This document shows, in pieces, positions 37,760-47,501 of a stretch of 64,000 bases of DNA. The stretch is from Rivularia sp. MS3. GTDB lineage: Bacteria; Cyanobacteriota; Cyanobacteriia; Cyanobacteriales; Nostocaceae. Numbering within the stretch: position 1 is the stretch's first letter; each line of letters opens with the position of its first letter. The stretch is from the NCBI GenBank assembly GCA_019192545.1, contig JAHCMI010000018.1:61861-125860 (forward strand), in the 5' to 3' direction. The position numbers and the translations under genes are program-made. The notes under the pieces are model-generated. The model made no database searches and was not told where the DNA came from. It saw only the letters and a list, made by a program, of their open reading frames with translations.

Positions 37760-40180
37760 ATGTCAGAACTAATTCAAACAATCTTAGATAGTGAAGAGAA
37801 AAGTGATTTTAGGTCTTTTTTGAGCAACCTTCGACAGCAAGAAAATAGCTATTTATTGCGTAACGATATACTTAATGCTTATAAAGAATATTGTTCAAAA
37901 TATAAAAAAGACGAAGAATTTTATACAAGTTCAAATTTAAGTAAACTAATTTATTATACTCAGGAAATTATTCGAGAAGAATCTAGTTTTTGTTTTATTA
38001 TTCGTCCTAAAATTGCTTCTCAAGAAGTCTTTCGATTAACGACTGACTTGAATGTTGAGAATATGACGACAAAAGAGTTGCTGAACGTGCGCGACCGTTT
38101 TGTGAACAAATATAATCCTCAAGAAGGTGATTTATTAGAATTAGATTTTGCTCCTTTTTACGATTATTCTCCTCAAATTCGCGACCCGAAAAATATTGGT
38201 AAAGGAGTAGAATTTCTCAACCGCTATCTTTCTAGCAAACTATTTGCAGATTCCAAACAATGGTTAGAAAGCTTATTTAATTTTTTACAGTTGCATCAAT
38301 ATAACGGCGTTCAACTGTTAATTAATAGTAGCCTTAAATCCCAACAACATCTTTCCGACCAACTTAAAAAAGCTATTGAATTTGTTAGCAACCGTCCCAA
38401 GGAAGAATCTTACGAGAATTTTCGCTTTCAATTGCAAACAATGGGATTTGAACCGGGCTGGGGTAATACTGCTTCTCGCGTTTTGGAGACTTTAAACATT
38501 CTTGATGAGTTGATGGATTCTCCAGAACCTAAAATTTTGGAAGCCTTTATTTCGCGGGTGCCGATGATTTTTAAAATCGTTTTGGTATCTTCTCACGGTT
38601 GGTTTGCTCAAGAGGGAGTTTTAGGTCGTCCGGATACCGGTGGGCAAGTAGTTTACGTTCTCGATCAAGCCAAAAGTTTGGAAATACAACTCCAGGAAGA
38701 TGCACAACTTGCTGGTTTAGAATCATTAAACGTTGAGCCAAAAGTAATTATTCTGACTCGTTTGATTCCTAACAGCGACGGTACTCTTTGCAATCAACGT
38801 TTAGAAAAGGTTCACGGTACTCAAAATGCCTGGATTTTGAGGGTTCCTTTCCGGGAATACAATCCGAATATGACTCAAAACTGGATTTCCCGGTTTGAAA
38901 TTTGGCCTTATTTAGAAACTTTTGCTGTTGATGCCGAAAAAGAATTATTGGCAGAGTTTCAAGGTAGACCAGATTTAATTGTTGGTAACTATACCGATGG
39001 CAATTTAGTTGCATTTTTATTGTCGCGTCGCCTCAAAGTTACTCAATGCAACGTAGCTCATGCTTTAGAAAAATCGAAATATCTATTTAGTAACTTATAC
39101 TGGCAGGATTTAGAAGACAAGTATCATTTTTCTTTGCAGTTCACTGCCGATTTAATTGCAATGAATGCCGCTAACTTTGTAATTAGCTCTACTTATCAAG
39201 AAATTGTCGGAACGCCCGATAGTGTAGGACAGTATGAATCCTATCAATGCTTTACTATGCCGGATTTGTACCACGTGGTAAATGGGATTGAACTATTTAG
39301 CCCCAAATTTAATGTAGTACCTCCAGGAGTTAACGAAAATTGCTTTTTCCCTTATTCGCGAAAAGAAGAACGCATTGAAAGCGATCGCCAAAGATTAGAA
39401 GAATTAGTCTTTACTTTAGAAGATCCAATTCAGGTATTTGGTAAGCTTGATGACCCCAGCAAACGCCCTTTATTCTCAATGGCTCGTTTGGATAGAATCA
39501 AAAACCTGACAGGTTTAGCAGAATGTTTTGGACAAAGCCAGGAATTACAAGAGCGCTGCAATTTAATTTTAGTGGCAGGTAAATTGCGCGTTGAAGAATC
39601 GGGAGATAACGAAGAAAGAGACGAAATCGTCAAACTTTACAATGCTATCGAAAAATATAATCTCCACGGAAAGATTCGTTGGTTGGGCGTGCGCTTGTCT
39701 AAAGCTGATTCTGGTGAAGTTTACCGAGTCATAGCCGATCGCAAAGGAATATTTGTTCAACCTGCATTGTTTGAAGCTTTCGGTTTAACAATTTTAGAAT
39801 CTATGATTTCAGGGCTACCAACTTTTGGAACCCAATTCGGCGGACCTTTAGAAATTATTCAGGATACAGTCAACGGATTTTATATAAATCCCACAAATCT
39901 AGAAAATACAGCCAGCAAAATATTGGATTTTATTGCTAAATGCCAACAAAATCCTAACTATTGGAACGAAATTTCTCAGGCTGGTATAGATAGAGTGTAT
40001 AGTACTTATACTTGGAAAATTCACGTTAATAAGCTACTAACTTTAGCGCGAATTTATGGCTTTTGGAACTTTACTTCCCAAGAACAAAGGGAAGACCTGT
40101 TGCGCTACCTCGAATCATTATTTTACTTAATGTACAAACCAAGAGCGCAACAACAACTCGAACAGCATCAATATCGCTAG
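37760..40180 (+). CDS. susA: Sucrose synthase
   Basis: 806 aa, the full length of cyanobacterial and plant sucrose synthases. A long N-terminal regulatory part (1-260) is followed by two GT-B domains: SSHGWFAQEGVLGRPDTGGQ and GGQVVYVLDQAKSLE begin the glycosyltransferase part, DLIVGNYTDGNLVAFLLS and NVAHALEKSKY lie in the first half, and FVQPALFEAFGLTILESM with the conserved acidic pair is in the nucleotide-sugar site. It reversibly converts sucrose and UDP (or ADP) to fructose and UDP/ADP-glucose; in filamentous cyanobacteria it mainly cleaves sucrose and feeds glycogen or heterocyst metabolism. The ATG at 37760 has no strong ribosome-binding site. An invertase gene for the same substrate is at 61.6 kb. 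Confidence 0.96.
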   Translation: MSELIQTILDSEEKSDFRSFLSNLRQQENSYLLRNDILNAYKEYCSKYKKDEEFYTSSNLSKLIYYTQEIIREESSFCFIIRPKIASQEVFRLTTDLNVENMTTKELLNVRDRFVNKYNPQEGDLLELDFAPFYDYSPQIRDPKNIGKGVEFLNRYLSSKLFADSKQWLESLFNFLQLHQYNGVQLLINSSLKSQQHLSDQLKKAIEFVSNRPKEESYENFRFQLQTMGFEPGWGNTASRVLETLNILDELMDSPEPKILEAFISRVPMIFKIVLVSSHGWFAQEGVLGRPDTGGQVVYVLDQAKSLEIQLQEDAQLAGLESLNVEPKVIILTRLIPNSDGTLCNQRLEKVHGTQNAWILRVPFREYNPNMTQNWISRFEIWPYLETFAVDAEKELLAEFQGRPDLIVGNYTDGNLVAFLLSRRLKVTQCNVAHALEKSKYLFSNLYWQDLEDKYHFSLQFTADLIAMNAANFVISSTYQEIVGTPDSVGQYESYQCFTMPDLYHVVNGIELFSPKFNVVPPGVNENCFFPYSRKEERIESDRQRLEELVFTLEDPIQVFGKLDDPSKRPLFSMARLDRIKNLTGLAECFGQSQELQERCNLILVAGKLRVEESGDNEERDEIVKLYNAIEKYNLHGKIRWLGVRLSKADSGEVYRVIADRKGIFVQPALFEAFGLTILESMISGLPTFGTQFGGPLEIIQDTVNGFYINPTNLENTASKILDFIAKCQQNPNYWNEISQAGIDRVYSTYTWKIHVNKLLTLARIYGFWNFTSQEQREDLLRYLESLFYLMYKPRAQQQLEQHQYR

Positions 40181-40203
40181 ATTGATAGTTTAAATACTAT
40201 AGT

Positions 40204-40938
40204 TTAAATACTCAAAGTAGACTCGGCAAAATTCCCTCGAAAGCTTCTTTGCCAAGGTAAAAGTGGCTCGTTGCCAAACATGGGGATTTCCATCGGGTTC
40301 TTTTTAGAATAGTATGCCGTGTATTTTGTTAATTCTCGCCAAGTTCGAGATCCAACTATCCCATCGGCTGCCAATCTTCGATTTGACTGAAAGGCTTTTA
40401 CCGCAGCTTCTGTAAGTACATCAAAATCCCCAGTAATACGCACGCGGTAGCGGTTATACATTAACAGCGTTTGTAATACCCGAACGGCGTTACCAGTATT
40501 ACCATAACGTAATACTGGTAGCTGACGACCTTGATAATATTGCGCTAATAAACGCTGCTTTGCATCGTATAGAGGCGCTTGTGGCATATCCCATTCTTTT
40601 TTAGGACTGAACCCAAAACTTGTCTGTAAGACAGGTAAAACATTTAATGAAGGAGAATAAGTGATTTTTCTCTGATACCTTCGCTTGCTTATTGATTTGT
40701 GGGAACCTAACCGGAAAAGCGTATTCGGCGAACTAACAAGTACTTTTTGATACTTATTTTTCGAGGCTGACAAGTTGGATTTACTGTCGATAGGAACGAC
40801 CAAAGCAGACAAATGTTGACTAGAAATTGAATGTTGCTGAATTTTCTCCGATTGGAAGCTAGCTTGAGTCGAAAATGTAGGCAGAAACGGTTGCCCCTGC
40901 GTTATAAAGCTTGCCACCAGCAAACCCAGTACGGTCAT
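40204..40938 (-). CDS. Peptidoglycan-binding domain protein, exported (paralog 1)
   Basis: 244 aa. The start has a good ribosome-binding site (AGGAGG, 8 bp upstream). An N-terminal hydrophobic stretch (VLGLLVASFITQGQPFLPTF) may be a signal. A long unstructured middle (40-145) leads to a C-terminal PG-binding_1 domain: LRYGNTGNAVRVLQTLLMYN, GDFDVLTEAAVKAFQ and ADGIVGSRTWREL. The domain binds the cell wall; no catalytic domain is attached. A close paralog follows 146 bp upstream at 41084-41800, and both share the order signal, disordered middle, one PG-binding domain. Only the C-terminal domains align well. Confidence 0.85.
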   Translation of the reverse strand: MTVLGLLVASFITQGQPFLPTFSTQASFQSEKIQQHSISSQHLSALVVPIDSKSNLSASKNKYQKVLVSSPNTLFRLGSHKSISKRRYQRKITYSPSLNVLPVLQTSFGFSPKKEWDMPQAPLYDAKQRLLAQYYQGRQLPVLRYGNTGNAVRVLQTLLMYNRYRVRITGDFDVLTEAAVKAFQSNRRLAADGIVGSRTWRELTKYTAYYSKKNPMEIPMFGNEPLLPWQRSFRGNFAESTLSI

Positions 40939-41083
40939 CTACTTGACCTCCTAATACCTACACTACTTATGACAGCATCATAAGTTTACATCCGGAAAAA
41001 CTCTGAGGTCAAATGTGTTTTAATATACTTAAGTATATACTTATTTTAGGGTATGATTCAAAGTATTTTCTGTTACATTGTTA

Positions 41084-41800
41084 TTACCTTGTCAATTCTC
41101 GCCAAGTCTGTTGTCCTACTACACCATCTACAATCAAATTTCGGTTAGTTTGAAAAGCTTTTACAGCAGTTTCTGTAAGAGCGCCGAAATTTCCATCAAT
41201 GCGAATGCGGTAGCCGTTAGCTAATAACAGTCGCTGTAAGACTCTGACAGATACACCAGAAGTGCCATAACTCAAATTCGGCAACCTTTGGTTATATCCA
41301 GCAAAAAGCCTGCCTGAGTTCCTTCGTCTGGATTGATTGGGCGCTCCTGCAAAAGTCTGCTGCAATTGGGGAGTGACAAACGGTGTATTTTCAATCGCGT
41401 CTGTCAAGATAGGCTCAGAAGCTGAAGGCAATATAATCTCACCTGTTTTTGATGTCGGGTTATCATCATAGGCACTTTTTATAATGATTGGCTGTTTGGT
41501 TGCAGAAATAGCATTGTTAGCTAATTGAGTGCAGTCAAGAGAGTCAATTCTACTTTTGATTTTTCTCAATACATATTCGTTTTTCGGTGAGAAAAAAACT
41601 GTTGAAGCTAATTGAATTCCATTTGACTGGATAAATTCTGGTGGGGTAATCCGAGCAGGAGTAACCAACCCAGTTGATTGAATAAGATTTGATTCTTTAA
41701 CGTTTAAGTTAAGTTCAACTGTTGTTTCATTAAATAAATAGGGCACAGATGGATGTCCCGTTGTGAGGGCGCTCGTTATCAGCAATCCAATATCATTCAT
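41084..41800 (-). CDS. Peptidoglycan-binding domain protein, exported (paralog 2)
   Basis: 238 aa. Starts MNDIGLLITSALTTGHPSVP, alignable with the start of the gene downstream (VLGLLVASFITQGQPFLP). The middle is low in conservation and Ser/Thr/Pro-rich. The C-terminal PG-binding_1 domain has LSYGTSGVSVRVLQRLLLAN, GNFGALTETAVKAFQ and VDGVVGQQTWREL, ending two residues later. The pair probably arose by tandem duplication. The role is likely structural or regulatory at the cell wall. No ribosome-binding site is evident before the ATG at 41800. Confidence 0.82.
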   Translation of the reverse strand: MNDIGLLITSALTTGHPSVPYLFNETTVELNLNVKESNLIQSTGLVTPARITPPEFIQSNGIQLASTVFFSPKNEYVLRKIKSRIDSLDCTQLANNAISATKQPIIIKSAYDDNPTSKTGEIILPSASEPILTDAIENTPFVTPQLQQTFAGAPNQSRRRNSGRLFAGYNQRLPNLSYGTSGVSVRVLQRLLLANGYRIRIDGNFGALTETAVKAFQTNRNLIVDGVVGQQTWRELTR

Positions 41801-42685
41801 GGTATTTCATTTTACTAATACCCATATTTTCTTTACACAGAGTTTCCTACTGTTCTTCCGGAAAACTGCGTACTTATACCTAAAAAATAATTTATTCCTG
41901 CCACAAATATAAATAGTTATGTAGCGTCCTTATATAATTATGTAGATGCAAGCGCGAGTATAAATCAAACATTTTTCTGTGTATTAATGATACTTTCACA
42001 CTAAGAATTCAAATACAAATAGCGATAGCAAGGGATAATTCAATTCGACGAACATCCCGGCGTTGCAATTGCTTGTCTGAACTTTATTAGTATTTTTGCA
42101 ATTGTAGTCTGCAACCAAATTATAGAACTGTAATTCCTGTTACCCACTACAAAATCTGTCACAATATATCTTGAATTTATTAAAAAAAAGTGCATTTTAA
42201 TATTTTTTATACTTGCATTCAAATTAATATCAGGAAATAATCCCCAATATAATCCAAAAGTATTAGGCAAAAAAACTTATCGCTAAGTATATAGATGTAA
42301 TTAATAGTAAATAGTGCCCTAATTTAATATATACATGAAAATTTTTATTGATTTTTATCGCAATTAAGCGTAATTAAACTTACTTAGATTCTTATTTGGT
42401 AATTGATTTAACAACTATTTGCAATTACGTATCTGTAAATATCACTTAGCAATAGTTACAAATTAACAAATGAGCTTCAAAATAAAGCTTAAAAAAATTA
42501 GGTTTCTTAGATTACTTGAGACAACCGTGTTATCAGCATAGAAAATCAGTTATTTAAACAGATAATGTCATCGTCTCTTGACATTGCTGACCGTAAACAA
42601 CTTGTATTTGACTCAATTAATTTTAAAATTCCGATATAGCTTGCTTTTAACTAATTAGGAGCGCAATGCCCCTAATCATTAAAAT
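41801..42685. other. AT-rich intergenic region, no gene seen
   Basis: 885 bp. A 76-codon minus frame at 42040-42270 has no ribosome-binding site or recognisable features and is not called. No hairpin or repeat of note. Confidence 0.45.
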
Positions 42686-43600
42686 TCACGTCAGCAAAGT
42701 CTTATGAGCGAAAGGCGATTTATGACGAAGAATTTTAATTAGATAAATAATTTGATGGAATTGCTGCATTTTGCCGCAATCGCGGAAGTATTCGGCAGCT
42801 AGCAGAAAATCTTCGCGAGCTTCTTGTTGTCTGCCACTGTTATATAAAGCAAAACCCCTGCCGATATAAGCCGCGCTTTGTCTGCGATTAAGTCGAATTG
42901 ATTCGGTAAAATCGGCAATTGCTTGGCTGTATTTTTCTAATTGACGAAAAGCATAACCCCGATTGCAATAATAGCTAGCGTCTTCTACACCTGCTGAAAT
43001 TGCTTGAGAAAAATCTTTGATAGCTAATTCAAAATCATCTAATTGCAGATACGTTAACCCTAAGTTGTTGTGTATTGCTGCAATATGCTGAGTATTTGTT
43101 TGGGGAATAAGTTTTAATGCTCTAGTGTAATCTGCAACTGCTTCGTGATAATTTTCTTCGTCGAAATATGCCAAACCCCTGTCATAATAAGCTCGAAAGT
43201 CATCTGGAAAAATGGACAGAAAGTAATTAAAATCGGCAATGGCAGCTGCGGGTAGTTGTAAGTTGTAATATGCTAAACCTCGATTTAGATAAGCTTCAAA
43301 AAACTCGGGGCTTTTTTCCAAAGCAGTATCGCAGTCTGCTACGGCATGTTGATAATCTGAAGAGTTTAAGAAAGCCAAGCAGCGATTGTAATAAGCTTTA
43401 CTATAGTTGGGGTTAGCCTCAATTACTTGGGTAAAATTTTCAATTGCTGCGGCATATTCATTACTTTCAAGGTGAGTAATACCTAACTTAAATAAGTCTT
43501 GCGAGCTACCCTGTGGTAATGCCAAAGCTCCTGTTGGGAAGGAGAATAACATAAATACGATAGCCATAACCAAAGTCGCGAAGATTTGGTAAAACCGCAT
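42686..43600 (-). CDS. TPR-repeat protein with signal peptide
   Basis: 304 aa. The N-terminus (MRFYQIFATLVMAIVFMLFS, cut near ALALP) is an export signal. About seven tetratricopeptide repeats follow, such as AAIENFTQVIEANPNYSKAY, AVADCDTALEKSPEFFEAYL and AIADFTESIRLNRRQSAAYI, with the usual A-x-x-x-Y/F and P spacing. TPRs form a superhelix for protein-protein contacts, so it is a scaffold in the periplasm or lumen; the partner is unknown. It stands alone on the minus strand, 110 bp past the next gene. The last 30 residues lie outside the repeats. Confidence 0.88.
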   Translation of the reverse strand: MRFYQIFATLVMAIVFMLFSFPTGALALPQGSSQDLFKLGITHLESNEYAAAIENFTQVIEANPNYSKAYYNRCLAFLNSSDYQHAVADCDTALEKSPEFFEAYLNRGLAYYNLQLPAAAIADFNYFLSIFPDDFRAYYDRGLAYFDEENYHEAVADYTRALKLIPQTNTQHIAAIHNNLGLTYLQLDDFELAIKDFSQAISAGVEDASYYCNRGYAFRQLEKYSQAIADFTESIRLNRRQSAAYIGRGFALYNSGRQQEAREDFLLAAEYFRDCGKMQQFHQIIYLIKILRHKSPFAHKTLLT

Positions 43601-43753
43601 GAGTATTAATAAAAAGATAGTGGTAGGGAGAGAAAAGCTAATACATAATAATTAGTGGCTAACAGCTATTTTTTTCGTAGTTACCTATACGAAAGAACAA
43701 CTATTAACCACTAAATTTTCTAATAGTTTCTCTTAGAATTTCAAGCTAAACTT

Positions 43754-44326
43754 TTACCAACCTTTATCAGCTTGAGCCAAAACATATTCAGCAAGACTTT
43801 CTATCTGCTCGGAAGATAAACGTTTTCCAAAAGCAGGCATTGCATTTTTACCATTAGTTACTTGGTAAACAATTGCTTCTTTAGAATACATATCGTACTT
43901 TTCCAGAGCATCTTTTTTCAAGGTTTTATTTGCAGCCACCAAATTTCCTCCACCTGCGTGACAAGCTGCACAATTTTGTTTGAAAAGTTTCGCTCCTTCT
44001 GCGTGAGAAGCAGCCATTGCTACAGGTTTAACTGCTACTACTTCCTTAGCGACTACTTCTGTCTCTACAGGTTCAACAACAGGCTCTTGTGTAACTTTTA
44101 CAGCTTCAACTCCTTCAACAACAGGCTCCTCAGTAACTTTGACAGCCTCAGCTACTTTACTTGTTGCAGTTTCAACCGCTGTTTTAGCTTTTTCAACAGC
44201 GTTACGTACAGCAGGAGCAATTTGTTCAATTCTAGGAGCTTCTGTAGCTTGAGTCTCTTCACCACAAGCGTAAGTAAAAAACAATAGGGGTATGACTAGA
44301 AATACAATAGATAGTATTTTTCTCAT
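43754..44326 (-). CDS. Cytochrome c6-like protein with lipoprotein-type anchor and acidic linker
   Basis: 190 aa. The N-terminus ([20 protein letters not shown], then Cys21) looks like a lipoprotein signal, although the residue at -3 is Thr, not Leu. Residues 22-105 are a low-complexity Val/Glu/Ala linker with an internal duplication ([12 protein letters not shown] and [12 protein letters not shown]). The C-terminal 80 residues are a class I cytochrome c very like cytochrome c6: CAACH heme site (119-123), [20 protein letters not shown] and [19 protein letters not shown] with Met163 as the axial ligand. Soluble c6 carries electrons from cytochrome b6f to photosystem I or oxidase; a tethered form could act locally at a membrane. 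Anchoring is inferred from the signal only. Confidence 0.85.
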   Translation of the reverse strand: MRKILSIVFLVIPLLFFTYACGEETQATEAPRIEQIAPAVRNAVEKAKTAVETATSKVAEAVKVTEEPVVEGVEAVKVTQEPVVEPVETEVVAKEVVAVKPVAMAASHAEGAKLFKQNCAACHAGGGNLVAANKTLKKDALEKYDMYSKEAIVYQVTNGKNAMPAFGKRLSSEQIESLAEYVLAQADKGW

Positions 44327-44543
44327 AAGTATTTTTCCTTAATTAATCGCATTTACTAGTTACTATTCGCACGCTCAAGCATATCGTTAAAAATGCGGTG
44401 ATTAAATGATAGGAATATACAAATGTAGAAAATATTGCCTCTAGCTTGATGGATAAGATAGGGAGAGAGAAAAGAGGGGGTTTTTAGCTGTTTTAACAAA
44501 AACCGCAGAGAGTGCAGAGGAAGAGGAAGAAAATAATTTATAC

Positions 44544-45068
44544 TCAAGCGACTACTTTCTCAAATACGAAAGCATCTTCGTACTTATTTTCCGGGTAAAA
44601 AATCATTTCGCCGACTTTCTTATAACCAGATTTCTCGTAGAATTTTAATAATTTTTGATTTGTCTTGACTGCATCGAGTCTTAGCGCAGAATAATTACGA
44701 TTTATTGCTAAATTTTCGATTTCGTGCAAACACCAAGTACCGATTCCTTTTCCTTGAAAAAACGGCATTACTGCTAATCTATGGATATAAAAGGCTGCTA
44801 AGCTTGGATTTTGCCAGTTTATATTACCGTATTTAAGATAACCAGACGGCATCTTCGTTTCAATTGTAAAAGTACCCACTAGCTCTGAATCTAACTTGAT
44901 TGCATAAATATCCATCTTGTTAGTATCTTTTAGCATTTTCTCTAATGGGTAAGGTGGAACCCAATAATAAAGATTAAATCTTGTTTGTAAATCTAAACCA
45001 CACTCGACTAATATTTGATGTAGAACGGGAATTTCTGAAACTGTAACTTGTAAAATCGAAAGCTTCAT
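44544..45068 (-). CDS. GNAT-family N-acetyltransferase
   Basis: 174 aa from the ATG at 45068 (MKLSILQVTVSEIPVLHQIL); an upstream ATG would add 26 hydrophobic residues that do not fit the fold. The acetyl-CoA site is FFQGKGIGTWCLHEIE, preceded by AAFYIHRLAVMP, and followed by the usual NYSALRLDAVKTNQKLLKFY and EKSGYKKVG. GNAT enzymes acetylate an amine, either protein or small molecule; this one cannot be assigned. It is alone on the minus strand between the cytochrome gene and the 111-aa membrane gene. Confidence 0.85.
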   Translation of the reverse strand: MKLSILQVTVSEIPVLHQILVECGLDLQTRFNLYYWVPPYPLEKMLKDTNKMDIYAIKLDSELVGTFTIETKMPSGYLKYGNINWQNPSLAAFYIHRLAVMPFFQGKGIGTWCLHEIENLAINRNYSALRLDAVKTNQKLLKFYEKSGYKKVGEMIFYPENKYEDAFVFEKVVA

Positions 45069-45257
45069 TACCACGATAAATATAAATTGAAACCGAAAAC
45101 GATTTAAATATGTTTTGTAATATTTCTGGATTTTTAGGTTTAGCAATCAATCTTAATTTTTTCTTAATTAAGTTAAAAATATATAATTGAACACATTTAG
45201 TTTTTTCACAAATGTGTTACATAAATGGTAGCAAGTGGAAAATATTAACAAAAATTG

Positions 45258-45593
45258 ATGCTTGATATTAACACAATCACTGAGTTTTCTCGTAACCACT
45301 GCGTAACTATTTGTGCCTTCTTGGTTCCAGCAAATTTAATCGCTACGCTGTCAACAATGATTCTTGCTGCACTTCATCGTCCCTTGGCTCAAGTTTTGCA
45401 ATCGGCGGTTGTTGCTACTTTTTTTGCAGCAGTAATGATAATGCACGTATACACCTGGTTCTCGATTGGTGTTGTTGCCGTTCCTACTTATATTTTATTG
45501 TGGTTAGCAATTACTTGTTTGTTTACTAATTTAGGTGCATTTTTATTTCAAAGACGTTACATTCGGACTTATTTTTTAGTTGAGAATAGGTGA
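45258..45593 (+). CDS. Small membrane protein, unknown function
   Basis: 111 aa from the ATG at 45258; a TTG one codon earlier is less likely. Three hydrophobic segments are visible (about 16-37, 45-67 and 69-94), then a basic end (FQRRYIRTYFLVENR). The N-terminus contains MLDINTITEFSRNHCVTICAFL. I do not recognise the family; similar small membrane proteins occur in filamentous cyanobacteria. The gene is divergent from the GNAT gene. It is followed by GGGCATTGGGCG-type STRR. Confidence 0.6.
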   Translation: MLDINTITEFSRNHCVTICAFLVPANLIATLSTMILAALHRPLAQVLQSAVVATFFAAVMIMHVYTWFSIGVVAVPTYILLWLAITCLFTNLGAFLFQRRYIRTYFLVENR

Positions 45594-45599
45594 TGGGAT

Positions 45600-45734
45600 C
45601 TTGGAAATCGGGCATTGGGCGTTGGGCATTGGAAAGGAGATGGGGGAGAAGGAGACGTTTTTTTTACTCCTAATCCCTAATTCTTAATTCCTAACTCCTA
45701 ACTCCTAACTCCTAACTCCTAACTCCTAACTCCT
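45600..45734. repeat. STRR: GGGCATT units and six perfect AACTCCT heptamers
   Basis: GGGCATTGGGCGTTGGGCAT (45609-45628) is followed by AACTCCT repeats with six perfect units from 45693 to 45734. The last units run into the 3' end of murF and supply its stop codon. Confidence 0.85.
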
Positions 45735-47094
45735 GAGTGTTCTTTTTTAAGTCATGGCGTAACTGACTTACGACTTTATCAAGTCCGACGGAATGGGCTG
45801 CTTTAAATAAGATGCGATCGCCGTCTTGGAGATATTGTTTCAAGGCGGTTGTTAATTCTTCATGGGTAGAGTAGCACTGAATCGGAATACCTTCGGCACT
45901 TTTGGCTATAGCTTGGGCATCCGCACAGTCAACCAATACCATCAAGGCATCTAAATTTAAAGCACGTGCGGTTTCTCCAATCAACTGATGTAATTGTTCG
46001 GACTTCTCTCCGAGTTCTTTCATTGCACCTAATACGGCAATACGTCGTAAACCTGGCGTTTCTGCTAACAGATTCAATGCTGCAACCATTGCTTCTGGTG
46101 CTGCATTATATGTTTCATCTAAAATTACTACATCGTTGAGTAAAGTAAATTGTTGGGAACGCCCTCCTGGCATATTAACCGCAACGCCATTTTGAAAAGT
46201 ACTCCAATCGATGTTTAATACTTGTGCAACTGCTAAAGCTGCCATGTAATTTGCCCCAATGTGTCTTCCCGGCATCGGTAAAGGTAAACGCAAACCGGCA
46301 ATTTCTAAAGTATAGTTATCGATCAATTTACCGTGAATGTCGCCACCGGTGAAACCGAAGGTAATTACTTTACCCTGCCAAACTTTTGCAGCCGTTTTCA
46401 TTAATAACGGATTGTCGTAGTTGAGAATAGCGACTCCATCGGCAGGCATTTGGGCCAATAATTCACATTTTGCTTGAGCTATAGCTTCTTCTGACTTAAG
46501 CAACTCAATATGCGCGGTTCCGACATTGGTAATTACAGCAATTGTTGGACGAGTTATTTGCGTAAGCTCTGCAATTTGTCCGAGTCCCCGCATCGCCATT
46601 TCTATAACAGCGTAATCATCTTCGGCAACTAATTCTAAAAGAGTTTTCGGTACGCCAATTTCATTATTGAAATTGGCATAAGTTTTGTGAACTCTTCCTT
46701 GAGTACTTAAAACTCCAGCAATTAATTCCTTGGTTGTAGTTTTACCCACAGAACCCGTAACCCCAATTACGGGTATTGAAAATTGATTGCGCCACCATTG
46801 AGCTATTTTTTGATAAGCTTCTAGGGTATTTGTTACTTTTATTACAGGCAATTGGGAATTTTCGTATTCAAAATCAACAATTGCTGCAATAGCACCTTTT
46901 TCAATTGCTGTAGCGACAAATTTATGTCCATCAAATTTTTCGCCACGAAAAGCTACAAAGACTTCTCCAGGTTTGATAATTCTACTGTCTGTTTGTATAC
47001 CGAAAAAAGATTCTGTAAGTGCTGTTTGTGAAAGATTTGCGCTTTTAGCACCGAGCAATTCAACTAGCTGTTTGAGAGTGGCAGAACAAGGCAT
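45712..47094 (-). CDS. murF: UDP-N-acetylmuramoyl-tripeptide--D-alanyl-D-alanine ligase
   Basis: 460 aa. The Mur ligase motifs are present: N-terminal substrate domain (VFVAFRGEKFDGHKFV), ATP loop GVTGSVGKTTTKE, NFNNEIGVPKTLL, EMAMRGLGQI and, in the C-terminal part, DETYNAAPEAM and VLGAMKELG. MurF adds D-Ala-D-Ala to the UDP-MurNAc-tripeptide in the cytoplasm, the last soluble step before lipid-linked synthesis. The final residues (QELGVRS, then stop) are written by an AACTCCT heptamer repeat, so the natural C-terminus has been replaced or extended by it. No other mur gene is adjacent. Confidence 0.94.
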   Translation of the reverse strand: MPCSATLKQLVELLGAKSANLSQTALTESFFGIQTDSRIIKPGEVFVAFRGEKFDGHKFVATAIEKGAIAAIVDFEYENSQLPVIKVTNTLEAYQKIAQWWRNQFSIPVIGVTGSVGKTTTKELIAGVLSTQGRVHKTYANFNNEIGVPKTLLELVAEDDYAVIEMAMRGLGQIAELTQITRPTIAVITNVGTAHIELLKSEEAIAQAKCELLAQMPADGVAILNYDNPLLMKTAAKVWQGKVITFGFTGGDIHGKLIDNYTLEIAGLRLPLPMPGRHIGANYMAALAVAQVLNIDWSTFQNGVAVNMPGGRSQQFTLLNDVVILDETYNAAPEAMVAALNLLAETPGLRRIAVLGAMKELGEKSEQLHQLIGETARALNLDALMVLVDCADAQAIAKSAEGIPIQCYSTHEELTTALKQYLQDGDRILFKAAHSVGLDKVVSQLRHDLKKNTQELGVRS

Positions 47095-47501
47095 AATACC
47101 GGGTATTTGGGATAATGATGCGTTTATTTATTAAAGTCGAAGAATCATCAAACTGTTCGCAAGCAACTCTCGCAAACAAAGTCCTCTAATCCTATAGTTC
47201 TTTTAGGGAAAACATAAAGTACCGGATTTAACATTTTCACATATAGTTGTCATATTAAGTCAAAATTATCCCTATTTAAACGATTAAAAATGTGCCATCA
47301 CAAGTTAATACTCGCAACGAACACATTTTAAAAGTATGGTTATTCAATTTTATTTATCAAGTTTTGGTATTAGCAACCAACAATTAAGTAAGGAATATAA
47401 CCAAAACTATATAGCCAAAACTATTCATAGTTTTTGTTTTCCACGCTGCTTGTACCAATCCACTTGTTAAGATTAATCTTAAATTTTGACTTTAGTAGCT
47501 G
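47095..47501. other. Intergenic region, nothing seen
   Basis: 407 bp of AT-rich DNA between murF and the TerB-like gene on the same strand. No gene, strong hairpin or repeat was found; it probably holds the murF promoter. Confidence 0.45.

Noticed and set aside
42040..42270. Minus-strand frame of 76 codons
   Set aside because: AT-rich region, no ribosome-binding site, no recognisable feature.
44356..44547. Minus-strand frame of 63 codons downstream of the GNAT gene
   Set aside because: It overlaps the end of the GNAT gene by 4 bases, has no family features, and looks like chance in purine-rich DNA.
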